A stretch of DNA of 64,000 nucleotides from Bosea vaviloviae (GCF_001741865.1 NZ_CP017147.1:4765001-4829000); one strand, 5' to 3'. Counted from the stretch's first letter, positions 1 through 11,547 are shown. Notes: generated by a model from the letters alone, not told the origin. Program-made: numbers and translations.

Positions 1-170
1 TCGGCCGTGAGCGCGCCGATCTGGTGCTCGCGGGCTGCGCCATCTTCGAGGCGATCCGCCGGGCCTTTCCGAGCGACCGTGTCCGCATCGCCGATCGCGG
101 CCTGCGCGAGGGCATCCTGCTCAGGATGATGCACGAGGATCGCGCCTGGTGGCGGCGCAGGCAGGCATGA
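1..170 (+). CDS. Ppx/GppA-type phosphatase, C-terminal end only
   Basis: The reading frame is open from the left edge (codons begin at base 3) and stops at TGA 168-170, giving the last 55 residues of a protein that starts outside the window. The visible part reads LVLAGCAIFEAIRR, then a segment with RIADRGLREGILL and a basic WWRRRQA tail. This resembles the end of the exopolyphosphatase/guanosine pentaphosphatase (Ppx/GppA) family, where a DRGLREG-like segment lies near the end of the actin-like ATPase fold. From memory, ppx directly upstream of rlmE is a common order in Rhizobiales, which supports the call. No catalytic residues are in view, so the exact member of the family cannot be decided. 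Confidence 0.75.
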   Translation, partial: GRERADLVLAGCAIFEAIRRAFPSDRVRIADRGLREGILLRMMHEDRAWWRRRQA

Positions 171-228
171 GGCCGGCACGACGATGAAAGCTGGCTGAGC
201 GCCGGCAAAAGGATATGGGCGAACAGCC

Positions 229-963
229 ATGAGTGTCGGCAAACTGGGCGGCAAATCGAATGTCGCCGGAGCCCGCGACCTGCGGGTCAAGGTCAAGAAG
301 GCGGGGAAGCTCAAGCATTCCTCGCAGCTCTGGCTCGAGCGCCAGCTCAACGATCCCTATGTCAAGCGGGCCCGCGAACTCGGCCATCGCTCGCGCGCCG
401 CCTTCAAGATCGAGGAGATGGACGACCGCTACAAGTTCCTCAAGACGGGACAGAAGCTGATCGATCTCGGCTGCGCGCCCGGCGGCTGGTGCCAGATCGC
501 AGCCAAGCGCGTCGGCCTCGAACAGGGCAAGGGCCGCATCGTCGGCATCGATCTGCTCCATGTCGATCCGATCCCCGGCGTCGATCTGATCGAGATGGAC
601 TTCATGGCGGAGGAGGCCCCCGCCCTCCTGACCGAACGCCTTGGCGGGCGCGCCGACGGCGTGATGTCCGACATGGCGGCCAACACCACCGGCCACAAGA
701 AGACCGACCATCTCAAGATCATCGCGCTGGCCGAGGCCGCGCTCGAATTCGCCAACGGCATCCTGGCGCCGGGCGGCTTCTTCTTGGCGAAACTCTTCCA
801 GGGCGGCGACAGCGCCGAACTGCTCAAGCAGCTCAAGCGCGATTTCACGTTGGTGCGCAACGTCAAGCCAGCGGCGAGCCGTCCGGATTCCTCGGAGCTT
901 TACGTGCTGGCGACGGGATTTCGGCGCAAGCCCGAACCCAGCGACGCAGCGCCGACCGACTGA
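229..963 (+). CDS. rlmE: 23S rRNA (uridine(2552)-2'-O)-methyltransferase RlmE
   Basis: This 244-residue cytosolic enzyme transfers a methyl group from SAM to the 2'-OH of U2552 in 23S rRNA, a late step of 50S assembly. The SAM-binding loop LIDLGCAPGGWCQ lies at residues 78-89. The RrmJ/FtsJ catalytic tetrad is intact: K60, D148 (in VMSDMAANTTGH), K188 (in FFLAKLFQGGD) and E223. The last two spacings match E. coli RrmJ as I remember it. The N-terminal extension of about 22 residues is typical of alphaproteobacterial members. It follows the Ppx-like gene by 58 bases and is followed after one base by the APH-fold gene, so the two may be co-transcribed. Confidence 0.95.
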   Translation: MSVGKLGGKSNVAGARDLRVKVKKAGKLKHSSQLWLERQLNDPYVKRARELGHRSRAAFKIEEMDDRYKFLKTGQKLIDLGCAPGGWCQIAAKRVGLEQGKGRIVGIDLLHVDPIPGVDLIEMDFMAEEAPALLTERLGGRADGVMSDMAANTTGHKKTDHLKIIALAEAALEFANGILAPGGFFLAKLFQGGDSAELLKQLKRDFTLVRNVKPAASRPDSSELYVLATGFRRKPEPSDAAPTD

Positions 964-964
964 G

Positions 965-1924
965 ATGACGGGCCTTCCGTTGTTGGAGACCGGGCAGGCT
1001 TTCGTGGCCTGGCGTACGGACACGGCACGCTGGTTGCCAGCGGCGCTCGACATCGCGCGCAGCCATGGCTTGCCTGCGGGCAATCCTCATATCTTTGCCA
1101 CGGGCACCAATCTCGTCCTGGGTCTCGGCCCGGGTCTCGTCTTGAAGATCTTTCCCCCGGCCCTCAGGAGTCAGTTCGTCTCGGAACGTGCAACGCTGAA
1201 GCAATTGCACGGACGGCTCGATATCCCCACGCCCGAGATCGTCCTCGAAGGCGAGCGGGATCAGTGGCCCTATCTCGCAATGACCCGCCTCAGCGGCACG
1301 CTCGGCTCGGAAGTCTGGCCACTTTTGACGGAAAGCTGGAAGGAAACCGTTCTCCGTCAGATCGGAGAGACGATCGCCCAGGTCCAGCGGGTGCCGATCG
1401 GCGAGCTCGCGCTCATTGAGCCCGGCTGGGCCGAGTTCATCTCCCGGCAGATCGCGGGCTGCCGGGCCCGCCAGATCCGCTTGGGATTGCCGGAGAAATA
1501 CTGGGACGAGCTCGATGCGCTGATCGCCGCCGCCCCGGCCCTGATCCCGATGAAAGCTGCCCCCGTCATCCTGACCGGCGAATATATCCCCGAGAATTTC
1601 CTGCTTGAGCCCGACGGCGATGGCTGGCGGCTCGCCGGCCTCTTCGATTTCGGAGACGTCCTCGCCGGCTGGAGCGAGTATGATCTTCTGGGCCCCAGCG
1701 CCTTCATGACCGAGGGACGACCAGGCCGCGTGCGCAACCTGCTGCAGGGTTTCGGCTATTCGCCCACCGAGATCGATCCGGCCCTGACGCGGCGATTATT
1801 GACGCTGACTTTCCTGCATCGCGCCAGCGATCCCATGAGCAAGATCGCCATCCCGGGCTGGCACGCCAAAGCGGCGACGCTGGCCGAGCTCGAACGCATG
1901 CTGTGGCCGCTCGACGCAATCTAG
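965..1924 (+). CDS. APH-fold phosphotransferase family protein with altered catalytic loop
   Basis: This 319-residue protein has the layout of aminoglycoside phosphotransferase/choline kinase-like enzymes. It has an N-lobe with a candidate ATP lysine K61 (LVLKIF), a hinge near YLAMTRL, a catalytic-loop equivalent at residues 203-214 (LTGEYIPENFLL) and a metal-binding LFDFGD at 226-231. The usual HGD of the loop reads TGE here (T204-G205-E206), while N211 and D228 are kept. Glu could act in place of Asp, or the protein may be a non-antibiotic small-molecule kinase or a pseudokinase. Its substrate cannot be read from sequence, and resistance should not be assumed. It starts one base after the rlmE stop. 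Confidence 0.75.
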   Translation: MTGLPLLETGQAFVAWRTDTARWLPAALDIARSHGLPAGNPHIFATGTNLVLGLGPGLVLKIFPPALRSQFVSERATLKQLHGRLDIPTPEIVLEGERDQWPYLAMTRLSGTLGSEVWPLLTESWKETVLRQIGETIAQVQRVPIGELALIEPGWAEFISRQIAGCRARQIRLGLPEKYWDELDALIAAAPALIPMKAAPVILTGEYIPENFLLEPDGDGWRLAGLFDFGDVLAGWSEYDLLGPSAFMTEGRPGRVRNLLQGFGYSPTEIDPALTRRLLTLTFLHRASDPMSKIAIPGWHAKAATLAELERMLWPLDAI

Positions 1925-1956
1925 CCGCGCGCCCGGCTTTGCCCGCCAAGGCCACG

Positions 1957-3360
1957 TCACCCGAGAAGTGCGTCGAGCGTGGCTGCTGCGGCACGCAACG
2001 CCTCATCGGCGAATCCCGAGAAGCCGAGCACCAGCCCCTGCTGCGGTTGAGCCGTCACGAACATCGACGACAGCGCCCGCGCGCCAACGCCTGCGCCCTT
2101 CGCAGCCGCGACGATCTCGACGTCGGAGCGCGCGGATGTGAGCTTCGCCACCAGATGCAGCCCCTGCTCCGGCGCGGTCACATCCAGAACGCCTGCGCGG
2201 CAAGCCTGAAGTCCCGCCACCAGCGCATCGCGTGCCGCATGGACCCGCCGGCGGCTGCGGCGCAGATGCGCGGCGAAATGGCCCTCGTTCAGCAGATCCG
2301 CCAGCGCGCCTTCGGCCAGGCTCGGCGGATGCCTGTCCGTACGAGCGCGCAGCTCGAGCACAGCATCGAGCAGCGGCTCCGGCACGACGGCGTAGCCGAC
2401 CCTCAACCCTGGAAACAGCACTTTTGAGAAGGTGCCGAGATAGGCGACGCGGCCCGAGGCATCCATGCCCTGCAAGGCGGTGAGAGGCGGCCCGGCATAG
2501 CGGAACTCGCTGTCGTAATCGTCCTCGATGATCCAGGCCTCGTTGCGCCGCGCCCATTCGATCAGGGCCAGGCGGCGGCGCATCGTCATCGTGATGCCAA
2601 GCGGAAACTGATGCGAGGGCGTGACGTAGACGGCCCGCGCCCGTGGGCAGAGCGTCTCGCCGAGAACGGGATCCAGCCCCTCGGAATCGACGGGGACGCC
2701 GACAACATGGCCACCGGAATGGGCGAGCGCTGCGTGCGCCATCGGATAGCAGGGATCCTCGATCCAGACGGCGTCGCCTGGGCGGATCGCCGCGCGGATC
2801 AGCAGATCGAGCCCCTGCTGAGAGCCCGAGGTCACGATGATCTGCTCCGCATCGCAGCGGACGCCCCGTGCCGAGCGGAGATAAGCGGCGATGGCTTGGC
2901 GAAGCGCGAGCCCGCCGCGCGGATCGCCATAGTGGAAATGCTCCGGGCCGGGCCGGGCCAGGCGCCGCGCCAGGAGGCTCCGGAACACCCGGAGCGTCCG
3001 CGCATCGGGTGTGGCCACGCCGAGCGCACAGGGCAGAGGCAGCGAGACCTCAAGATCCGGCCCGCGATCGTTGACGGCCGCCACCGGCAGATGTGGGACC
3101 TGCGCCGCGACGAAGGTTCCGGCGCCGACCCTGGCCTCGGCGAAACCATCGGCCGTCAGCATCTCGAAGGCCGCGACGGCTGAAGCGCGCGAGAGGCCAA
3201 AACGCCGGGCGAGGTCACGCGTCGTCGGCAGCTTGGCTCCGGCCGGCACGACCCCGGCTTCGATCAATCGCCTGATGGCCGCGTAGAGCTCCCTGGTGCG
3301 AGGCCCTTCGCCCGGCAGCACAGGCATGAGCGCCGACCAGTCCGGCAGATTGGTTGTCAT
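1957..3360 (-). CDS. MocR/PdxR-type transcriptional regulator (GntR helix-turn-helix fused to aminotransferase fold)
   Basis: The protein has an N-terminal winged helix-turn-helix of the GntR type (TTRDLARRFGLSRASAVAAF) joined by a linker to a class I aminotransferase-like domain. The PLP-lysine segment is YLGTFSKVLFPGLRVGY. Such MocR regulators sense PLP or an amino-compound adduct and usually control divergent genes for vitamin B6, GABA or taurine metabolism. I chose the ATG at 3360 (MTTNLPDW). An upstream in-frame ATG at 3399 would add 13 residues and overlap the divergent gene. The neighbour on the other strand is a PNPOx-like flavoprotein, so the pair probably forms a regulator-target unit, with a candidate operator at 3373-3394. 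Confidence 0.88.
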   Translation of the reverse strand: MTTNLPDWSALMPVLPGEGPRTRELYAAIRRLIEAGVVPAGAKLPTTRDLARRFGLSRASAVAAFEMLTADGFAEARVGAGTFVAAQVPHLPVAAVNDRGPDLEVSLPLPCALGVATPDARTLRVFRSLLARRLARPGPEHFHYGDPRGGLALRQAIAAYLRSARGVRCDAEQIIVTSGSQQGLDLLIRAAIRPGDAVWIEDPCYPMAHAALAHSGGHVVGVPVDSEGLDPVLGETLCPRARAVYVTPSHQFPLGITMTMRRRLALIEWARRNEAWIIEDDYDSEFRYAGPPLTALQGMDASGRVAYLGTFSKVLFPGLRVGYAVVPEPLLDAVLELRARTDRHPPSLAEGALADLLNEGHFAAHLRRSRRRVHAARDALVAGLQACRAGVLDVTAPEQGLHLVAKLTSARSDVEIVAAAKGAGVGARALSSMFVTAQPQQGLVLGFSGFADEALRAAAATLDALLG

Positions 3361-3372
3361 TTTCAACACAGG

Positions 3373-3394
3373 ATTGGTTCTTTTATGAGCCAAT
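3373..3394. promoter_or_regulatory. Inverted repeat between divergent MocR and flavoprotein genes
   Basis: The arms ATTGGTTC (3373-3380) and GAGCCAAT (3387-3394) match at 7 of 8 positions around a 6-base AT-rich spacer. They lie in the short divergent gap, where a MocR regulator would be expected to bind. This is a candidate operator only. Confidence 0.4.
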
Positions 3395-3397
3395 GGC

Positions 3398-4177
3398 ATG
3401 CCGCAGATTGCACAGGCACGACAGAAGGATGCAAGTGCGGTGACCGACGCTCAGATCGACGAAGCCTTCCCCATCACGAGCCGCAACCGGGTGAAGCGCC
3501 TGCATGAACGCGGCAGCTACGACCGGGGCGCCGTCTTCGCGATCCTCGATGCCGGGCTTCTGTGCCACGTCGCCTATGTGCTCGACGGCCAGCCCTATTG
3601 CACCCCGACGATTCACTGGCGCGAGGACGATGTCCTCTACTGGCACGGCTCCTCGGCCAGCCGCATGCTGCGGCACCTGCGCGCGGGAACGCCGGCCTGC
3701 CTGACCGTCTCCCATCTCGACGGGCTCGTGCTGGCCCGCTCGGGTTTCAATCATTCCGCCAATTACCGCTCGGCGATGTGCTTCGGCACGGCCCGGATCA
3801 TCGACGATCCCGAGGAGAAGGCGCGCGCGCTGCTGGGCGTCGTCAACCGCTTCTATCCCGACCGGGCCGAAACGCTGCGTCAGACCAGCACGCAGGAGGC
3901 CAAGGCCACGATGGTCATCGGCATGCGCATCGAGGAGGCCTCGGCCAAGACCCGCGCCAAGGGCGTCGGCGACGACGAGGAGGACTATGGTCACCCCGTC
4001 TGGGCGGGTGTGATCCCGGTCAGAGCGGTCATCGGCGCCGAAGAGCCCTGCCCGCGCTTGCTGCCGGGCCTCTCGCGGCCGGAGAGCCTTTCAGCCTACC
4101 GCGAAGGCGCGCGGCTGGACGAAGCGCTCACGCAGACCCAGCGCCTCTATGAGCGCGAGCCCGAGCATGAGCATTAG
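3398..4177 (+). CDS. Pyridoxamine 5'-phosphate oxidase-like flavin-binding protein
   Basis: The 259-residue frame has the split beta-barrel signature of the PNPOx-like/flavin reductase group: GAVFAILDAGLLCHVAYV, then PYCTPTIHWREDDVLYWHG and SASRMLRHL, the usual FMN-phosphate contact region. These proteins bind FMN, F420 or heme. Members annotated as B6 oxidase, NimA-like reductase or heme oxygenase cannot be separated by eye. Two starts are possible: ATG 3398, which leaves almost no leader, and GTG 3440 (VTDAQIDEAF), which has AGAAGGA about 11 bases upstream and leaves a normal 79-base divergent promoter region. I think GTG 3440 is at least as likely. Divergence from a MocR-type regulator points to B6 or amino-compound metabolism. 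Confidence 0.8.
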   Translation: MPQIAQARQKDASAVTDAQIDEAFPITSRNRVKRLHERGSYDRGAVFAILDAGLLCHVAYVLDGQPYCTPTIHWREDDVLYWHGSSASRMLRHLRAGTPACLTVSHLDGLVLARSGFNHSANYRSAMCFGTARIIDDPEEKARALLGVVNRFYPDRAETLRQTSTQEAKATMVIGMRIEEASAKTRAKGVGDDEEDYGHPVWAGVIPVRAVIGAEEPCPRLLPGLSRPESLSAYREGARLDEALTQTQRLYEREPEHEH

Positions 4178-4298
4178 CGGATGGCCACAATGTCCTGAGG
4201 CATGCGGTCGGCGCGACGCATTGTTTGCCGCCTCGAAACGCCCCTGACAGAACGGTGCCAGGAGCCTGCTAGAGCTTTCCCCGGCAAGGGGAAGCTCG

Positions 4299-5213
4299 AT
4301 GCATCCAGACAAGGACAATTGGCTCGGCACGCTGCTGATTGTGGCGTCCGCGATCGCCTATAGCTTGTCGGGCTATTTCACGCGCCTGGTCGATCACGAT
4401 GTCTGGACCATATTGTTCTGGCGCGGAATCTTCGGCGGCGTGTTCTTGGGCGCCTATATCGCATGGCGTCATCGGCCTGATCTGCTGGACTCCGTCCGCG
4501 CGATGGGATGGCCCGGGCTCTGGGTCACGATCCTGTCGGCCGCCGCCACGATCTGCTTCATCAATGCTCTGCGGCTGACCCCAGTCGCCGATGTCATGAC
4601 GATCCACGCCGCGATCCCCTTCATGACCGCCGTTCTTGCGCTCGTCATTGCCGGCGAGAAGGAGGATTGGACGACGTGGGCAGCGAGCATTGCTGCGCTT
4701 GCCGGGGTTGCGATCATCGTGAACCCTCAGGCATCGGCAGGGCATCTCGCCGGCTACGCCTTCGCGGTAGGGATGGCGCTGTCATACGCCGCGGTGATGG
4801 TGGTCATCCGCAAGAACCGGCATGTGTCCATGCTGCCGGCGGCCTGCCTGTCGGCCTTCCTCTGCGCGCTCATCGCCCTGCCCTTCGCAAGTCCCGCTCA
4901 TGTCACGGCGACAAGCCTGTTCAACCTGTTCTTGTTCGGCACCGTCCAATTCGGCTTGGGCCTGCTGCTGATGACGACCGGCACGCGCCTGATTTCGGCG
5001 ACACGTTCCGCACTGATCGGCAGCATGGAAAACCCTCTCGCGCCGCTATGGGTTTGGCTGGCATTCAGCGAACGACCGTCCCTGTCCGCCTGGATCGGCG
5101 GCAGCATCGTCATGACCGCCGTCGTCGTCGATGTTCTCGTCAAATCGACGCGAAAGCGGGATCTCGCTGGAGACGTCGAACAGATGTCTCCCTCACCCCC
5201 GCTTTCGCGGTGA
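4299..5213 (+). CDS. DMT-superfamily (EamA) transporter
   Basis: A 304-residue inner-membrane protein with about ten hydrophobic segments arranged as two EamA repeats, roughly residues 8-138 and 150-285. The second repeat ends with the typical ENPLAPLWVWLAFSE motif. DMT carriers of this type usually export amino acids, nucleosides or other metabolites by proton exchange. The specific substrate is unknown. The start ATG 4299 has AAGGGGAAG about 8 bases upstream. The gene stands alone on its strand, and the duplicated tail of the 8161-9603 MFS gene lies just after its stop. Confidence 0.85.
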   Translation: MHPDKDNWLGTLLIVASAIAYSLSGYFTRLVDHDVWTILFWRGIFGGVFLGAYIAWRHRPDLLDSVRAMGWPGLWVTILSAAATICFINALRLTPVADVMTIHAAIPFMTAVLALVIAGEKEDWTTWAASIAALAGVAIIVNPQASAGHLAGYAFAVGMALSYAAVMVVIRKNRHVSMLPAACLSAFLCALIALPFASPAHVTATSLFNLFLFGTVQFGLGLLLMTTGTRLISATRSALIGSMENPLAPLWVWLAFSERPSLSAWIGGSIVMTAVVVDVLVKSTRKRDLAGDVEQMSPSPPLSR

Positions 5214-5250
5214 TCCACCCTGCTTGGAAAGCGGGCTGGCCCCGAACTGC

Positions 5251-5347
5251 TCACTCCAGCGGCTTCTGGTCTGCGATCGCCTCCGCTGTCGCCCGGCGCG
5301 CGCTGAACGGGGCGTGGCCCGAGACCTCCGCACCGGCGTCAGGCGCG
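5251..5347 (-). pseudogene. Detached second copy of the 3' end of the DHA2 MFS transporter gene
   Basis: These 97 bases align without gaps to 8161-8257, the last codons and stop of the MFS exporter, with 5 mismatches by eye. Similarity begins at the stop codon and ends abruptly at 5347. Read on the minus strand it encodes the same C-terminal residues (VSGHAP, SARRATAEAIADQKPLE) with a single V-to-F change. Four of the five differences are silent. There is no start or membrane domain, so it is a remnant. It sits at the left border of the LysR-RidA-aminotransferase islet, while the intact gene sits at the right border. Confidence 0.85.
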
Positions 5348-5385
5348 CTTCGCCTCCATCAAACCGTCGTCGAAGGAAGCAAACC

Positions 5386-6306
5386 TCACACTCGCGAATT
5401 TGGTGCCGGAGCGGACATTGCAGCGACCTCGCTCGTGAGCCATTCGATCACAGCGCGCGTTGCCGGTGAACTCGGCCGTTTCCTGGGCGTAATCAGCCAA
5501 TAGCAAATATCGGGCGACGAAACGGTCTGTGGCAGGGGCTGAACCAGCGTGCCGGCGCGCAGGAGGTCAGCGACGAGCGACAAGCGCCCCATCGCAACAC
5601 CTTGCCCCCCGATCGCAGCTTGAAGGACGATGTTGTAATCCATGAGCTGAATCCGCCGAGAGCCGCCGAAATCGAGCCCGGCTTCCCTGGCCCAGACCTC
5701 CCAGTCCGACGGGCGGGCGTTCAGCAGCAAGGGATATGCGAGCAGGTCGGACGGCATATTGATGTCTTGGCAGCGCGCGAGAAGCGCCGGGCTCGCCACC
5801 GGCGTCACCCACTCATGCAGAAGCAGCCGGCTTTCGACGCCCGCCCAGGCGCCGTTGCCGTACCGAATGGCGAGATCAGCCTCGCCAGCTTCGACATCGG
5901 CGGCGTGCAGACTCGGATCGAGGTCGATCTCGATGTCAGGACGCATCTCGCGCCAAAGCGCGAGGCGCGGCACCAGCCAGTTCGCAGCGAAGGAGGGCAA
6001 CAGGCTGATGCGCACGCGCGTCTGCGCGGCCGTGCCGCGCAATTCGGCTGTGCCTCGCGCAATCGTCGCGAACCCCTCGTTGATCGCGGAGAAATAGCGG
6101 ACACCTTCGGGAGTGAAGGCGATGCCGCGTGACTTGCGAAGGAAAAGCCTGAGCCCCAATGCGCGCTCCAGCACGGCGATATGGTGGCTCACGGCGCTTT
6201 GCGTGATCAGCAGTTCCTCGCCCGCGCGACGGAAGCTCATCAACCGCCCGACCGCCTCAAAGGCACGCAGAGCCGGAAGCGATGGCAGAGCCGAGGAGGA
6301 TCGCAT
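5386..6306 (-). CDS. LysR-family transcriptional regulator (GcvA-like)
   Basis: About 306 residues. An N-terminal winged helix-turn-helix (LRAFEAVGRLMSFRRAGEEL, then ITQSAVSHHIAVLERALG) is followed by a two-lobe effector domain with RISLLPSFAANWLVPRL, the common GcvA-type opening. Start ATG 6306 (MRSSSALPSL) fits the family length. An in-frame start at 6402 would add 32 atypical residues. It is divergent from the RidA-aminotransferase pair with a 144-base gap, the classic LysR arrangement, so it most likely controls that pair. The effector is not known but would be an amino-acid-related compound by context. Confidence 0.88.
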   Translation of the reverse strand: MRSSSALPSLPALRAFEAVGRLMSFRRAGEELLITQSAVSHHIAVLERALGLRLFLRKSRGIAFTPEGVRYFSAINEGFATIARGTAELRGTAAQTRVRISLLPSFAANWLVPRLALWREMRPDIEIDLDPSLHAADVEAGEADLAIRYGNGAWAGVESRLLLHEWVTPVASPALLARCQDINMPSDLLAYPLLLNARPSDWEVWAREAGLDFGGSRRIQLMDYNIVLQAAIGGQGVAMGRLSLVADLLRAGTLVQPLPQTVSSPDICYWLITPRKRPSSPATRAVIEWLTSEVAAMSAPAPNSRV

Positions 6307-6450
6307 GCGCCAGAGACCTGAGCCAGAACCAACGCACTCTAGCTTGTCCGCAAGACATGAGCCAGTTCGATCGCATGCTGCGCAAGTTTGAATTGGTCGC
6401 AAGCCGGGCGCGTCGCCAGTCTGATCGGTGCGCCAGAGGAGTGCTCAGAT

Positions 6451-6918
6451 ATGACTTTGATCGCCGACAAGCTCGCCGAGCTTGGCCACAAATTGCCGAA
6501 TGCTCCGATTCCGGTTGCGAACTACGTGCCATTCACGCGAAGCGGCAACCTGCTGTTCATCGCCGGGCAAATCAGCCAGGCAGACGGCAAGCCGACCCAT
6601 CTCGGCCGCCTGGGGGATGGTCTCGACATCGAAGCGGGGCGTAAGGCGGCGGAAACCGCCACGCTATGCGTACTCGCCCAGATCTCCGCCGCGACCGATG
6701 GCTCTCTGGCGGCCGTTCGCCGCGTTCTCAAGCTCGGCGTTTTCATCGCGAGCGCCCCCGACTTTACCGAACATCCTGCTGTTGCGAACGGCGCTTCGGA
6801 CCTGATGGTCGCGGTCTTTGGAGAAGTGGGCCGCCATGCGCGCGCTGCTGTCGGCGTGGCGGCGCTGCCTCGCGGGGTCAGTATCGAAGTCGACGCCGTC
6901 GTCGAACTGGCGGAGTGA
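6451..6918 (+). CDS. RidA/YjgF-family enamine/imine deaminase
   Basis: A 155-residue cytosolic protein of the RidA (YjgF/YER057c/UK114) family. It has the PVANYVPFTRSGNLLFIAGQ beginning, a central ETATLCVLAQISAATDGSL region and an ending with AVGVAALPRGVSIEVDAVVELAE. The Arg that binds the carboxylate of 2-aminoacrylate-type intermediates in archetypal RidA is usually in a V-R-V-LP context. Here the segment reads AVGVAALPRG, so this belongs to the wider family and may not be the housekeeping deaminase. The ATG at 6451 matches the domain start; the longer frame from 6388 adds residues unlike the family. It lies 4 bases upstream of the aminotransferase gene, so the two are surely co-translated. 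Confidence 0.88.
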   Translation: MTLIADKLAELGHKLPNAPIPVANYVPFTRSGNLLFIAGQISQADGKPTHLGRLGDGLDIEAGRKAAETATLCVLAQISAATDGSLAAVRRVLKLGVFIASAPDFTEHPAVANGASDLMVAVFGEVGRHARAAVGVAALPRGVSIEVDAVVELAE

Positions 6919-6922
6919 GATC

Positions 6923-8107
6923 ATGGCGCTCGACATCGCAGTTCTTCGCGCGGAAACCCCCGGATGCGGCCATGGCATCCACTTCAATCATTCGGGTGCG
7001 TCGCTACCGACCATGGCAACACTCGACGCGATCATCGGGCACCTTCACGACGAGGCGCGGCTAGGCGCCATGGAGGCAGCGGCCCTGATCCAGGATCGCA
7101 TCGAGGCAACCCGCGCCGATGCGGCGGCTCTCCTCGGCGCGAAGCCGTCCGAGATCGCCTGCACCAGCAGCGCCTCTGCCGGTTTCGGCATGGTCTTTGC
7201 CGCGCTTCCGCCGCTCAGGCCCGCCGATCGCATCCTTGTCGGCCGCCAGGAATGGGGCGGCAATCTTGCAACGATGCGCGCCGCCGCCGACCGGGCGGGC
7301 GCGACCGTGGAAACGATTCCCTGTCGCGACGACGGCGGCGTCGATCCGGAGGCGCTCGGCGCCATGATCGATGCACGCGTGAAGCTGATTTCTCTCACCT
7401 GGCTTCCGGCCAATGGCGGCTTGATCAACGACGCCGTCGCGATCGGGCGGGTCGCTCGCGCTGCCGGCGTTCCTTATTTTGTCGATGCCGGACAAGCTTA
7501 TGGCCAAATACCAGTCGATGTCGCCGCCATCGGCTGCGACATGATGAAAGGCACGGGCCGCAAATTCCTGCGCGGACCACGCGGCGTCGCCATTCTCTAT
7601 GTTCGCTCGGACTTCCTCCACAAGCTGACGCCCGCCTATCTCGACGTGCTGTCAGCGCCTTGGAGCGACGGCGGGCCGAAACCGCGATCTGACGCCAGGC
7701 TCTTTGAGACGAGCGAAGCGCCGGTCGCGCTGCTGCTGGGAATGGGCGCGGCGCTTCGTCAGGCCCGGACCCTCGGCATCGCACCCATCCGCAGGCGGAT
7801 CGATGCGCTCGCCTCGAACCTGCGTCGCCAGCTCGCGGATATCCCTAGCGTCACGATCCAGGATCTTGGCGCAGAGCGCTCCGGGCTGGTGTCGTTCACG
7901 CTGGCGGAGGTCGGGGCGCATGAGGTGCGAAGACGGCTTGCCGCCCGGCAGATCGCAGTCGGTGCAAACGGCGTCGCCTACACGCCGATCGATATGAGTG
8001 CGCGGGATCTCACAGAGATCGTGCGGGCGTCGATCTCCTACTTCAATACCGAAGCTGAGATTGATCGGCTGGTAGAGGTGACGCGAGCGATTGCAAAGGA
8101 GGGTTGA
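6923..8107 (+). CDS. Class V aminotransferase (PLP-dependent)
   Basis: A 394-residue fold-type I PLP enzyme of the class V/NifS-like group. The N-terminal segment HGIHFNHSGASLPT corresponds to the substrate-binding loop of isopenicillin-N-epimerase and desulfurase relatives. FVDAGQAYGQIPVD carries the Asp that holds the PLP pyridine nitrogen. GTGRKFLRGPRG contains the Schiff-base lysine, K214 by my count. It lacks an obvious desulfurase active-site cysteine loop, so aminotransferase, lyase or epimerase activity is more likely than sulfur transfer. It is the second gene of the RidA pair and divergent from the LysR regulator. A RidA partner suggests the reaction yields a reactive enamine or imine. 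Confidence 0.85.
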   Translation: MALDIAVLRAETPGCGHGIHFNHSGASLPTMATLDAIIGHLHDEARLGAMEAAALIQDRIEATRADAAALLGAKPSEIACTSSASAGFGMVFAALPPLRPADRILVGRQEWGGNLATMRAAADRAGATVETIPCRDDGGVDPEALGAMIDARVKLISLTWLPANGGLINDAVAIGRVARAAGVPYFVDAGQAYGQIPVDVAAIGCDMMKGTGRKFLRGPRGVAILYVRSDFLHKLTPAYLDVLSAPWSDGGPKPRSDARLFETSEAPVALLLGMGAALRQARTLGIAPIRRRIDALASNLRRQLADIPSVTIQDLGAERSGLVSFTLAEVGAHEVRRRLAARQIAVGANGVAYTPIDMSARDLTEIVRASISYFNTEAEIDRLVEVTRAIAKEG

Positions 8108-8160
8108 TTGCGCCGCGGGCCATTACGCGAAACGCCTCCGCCCGCACATCCCGCCGCCGC

Positions 8161-11415
<3,255 letters not shown>

Positions 11416-11420
11416 GCGCA

Positions 11421-11488
11421 AGAGCAGGATGCGAAAAAGTGGGAACCGGTTTTTCGCATTGGATCCTGCTCTCACTCCTGGATGAGAG
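11421..11488 (+). repeat. Dispersed palindromic repeat, family B, copy 1
   Basis: The unit begins GAGCAGGATGCGAAAAAGTG, folds through AACCGGTT to CGCAT and GATCCTGCTCT, and closes with a small hairpin CTCTCA...TGAGAG. A second copy lies at 11548 and a third, inverted and degenerate, at 44232. It lies directly after the guaB stop and could act as a terminator or mRNA-end structure. Confidence 0.85.
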
Positions 11489-11497
11489 ACGGATTCA

Positions 11498-11536
11498 GAT
11501 TTCAGATGGGATCACTGTGTGAGCCCATCTGAAATC
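11498..11536. repeat. 13-bp perfect inverted repeat between two family B repeats
   Basis: The arms GATTTCAGATGGG (11498-11510) and CCCATCTGAAATC (11524-11536) are perfectly complementary across a 13-base loop. It lies between two direct copies of repeat family B and looks like part of one composite element. Confidence 0.8.
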
Positions 11537-11547
11537 ATCCGGCTCTC

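Noticed and set aside
965..1924. Calling the APH-fold gene an aminoglycoside-resistance gene
   Set aside because: The HGD loop is altered and many family members act on other substrates.
5214..8160. A transposon or integrative element with its own recombinase around the RidA islet
   Set aside because: No transposase, integrase or terminal inverted repeats are seen; only the MFS-tail direct repeat supports insertion.
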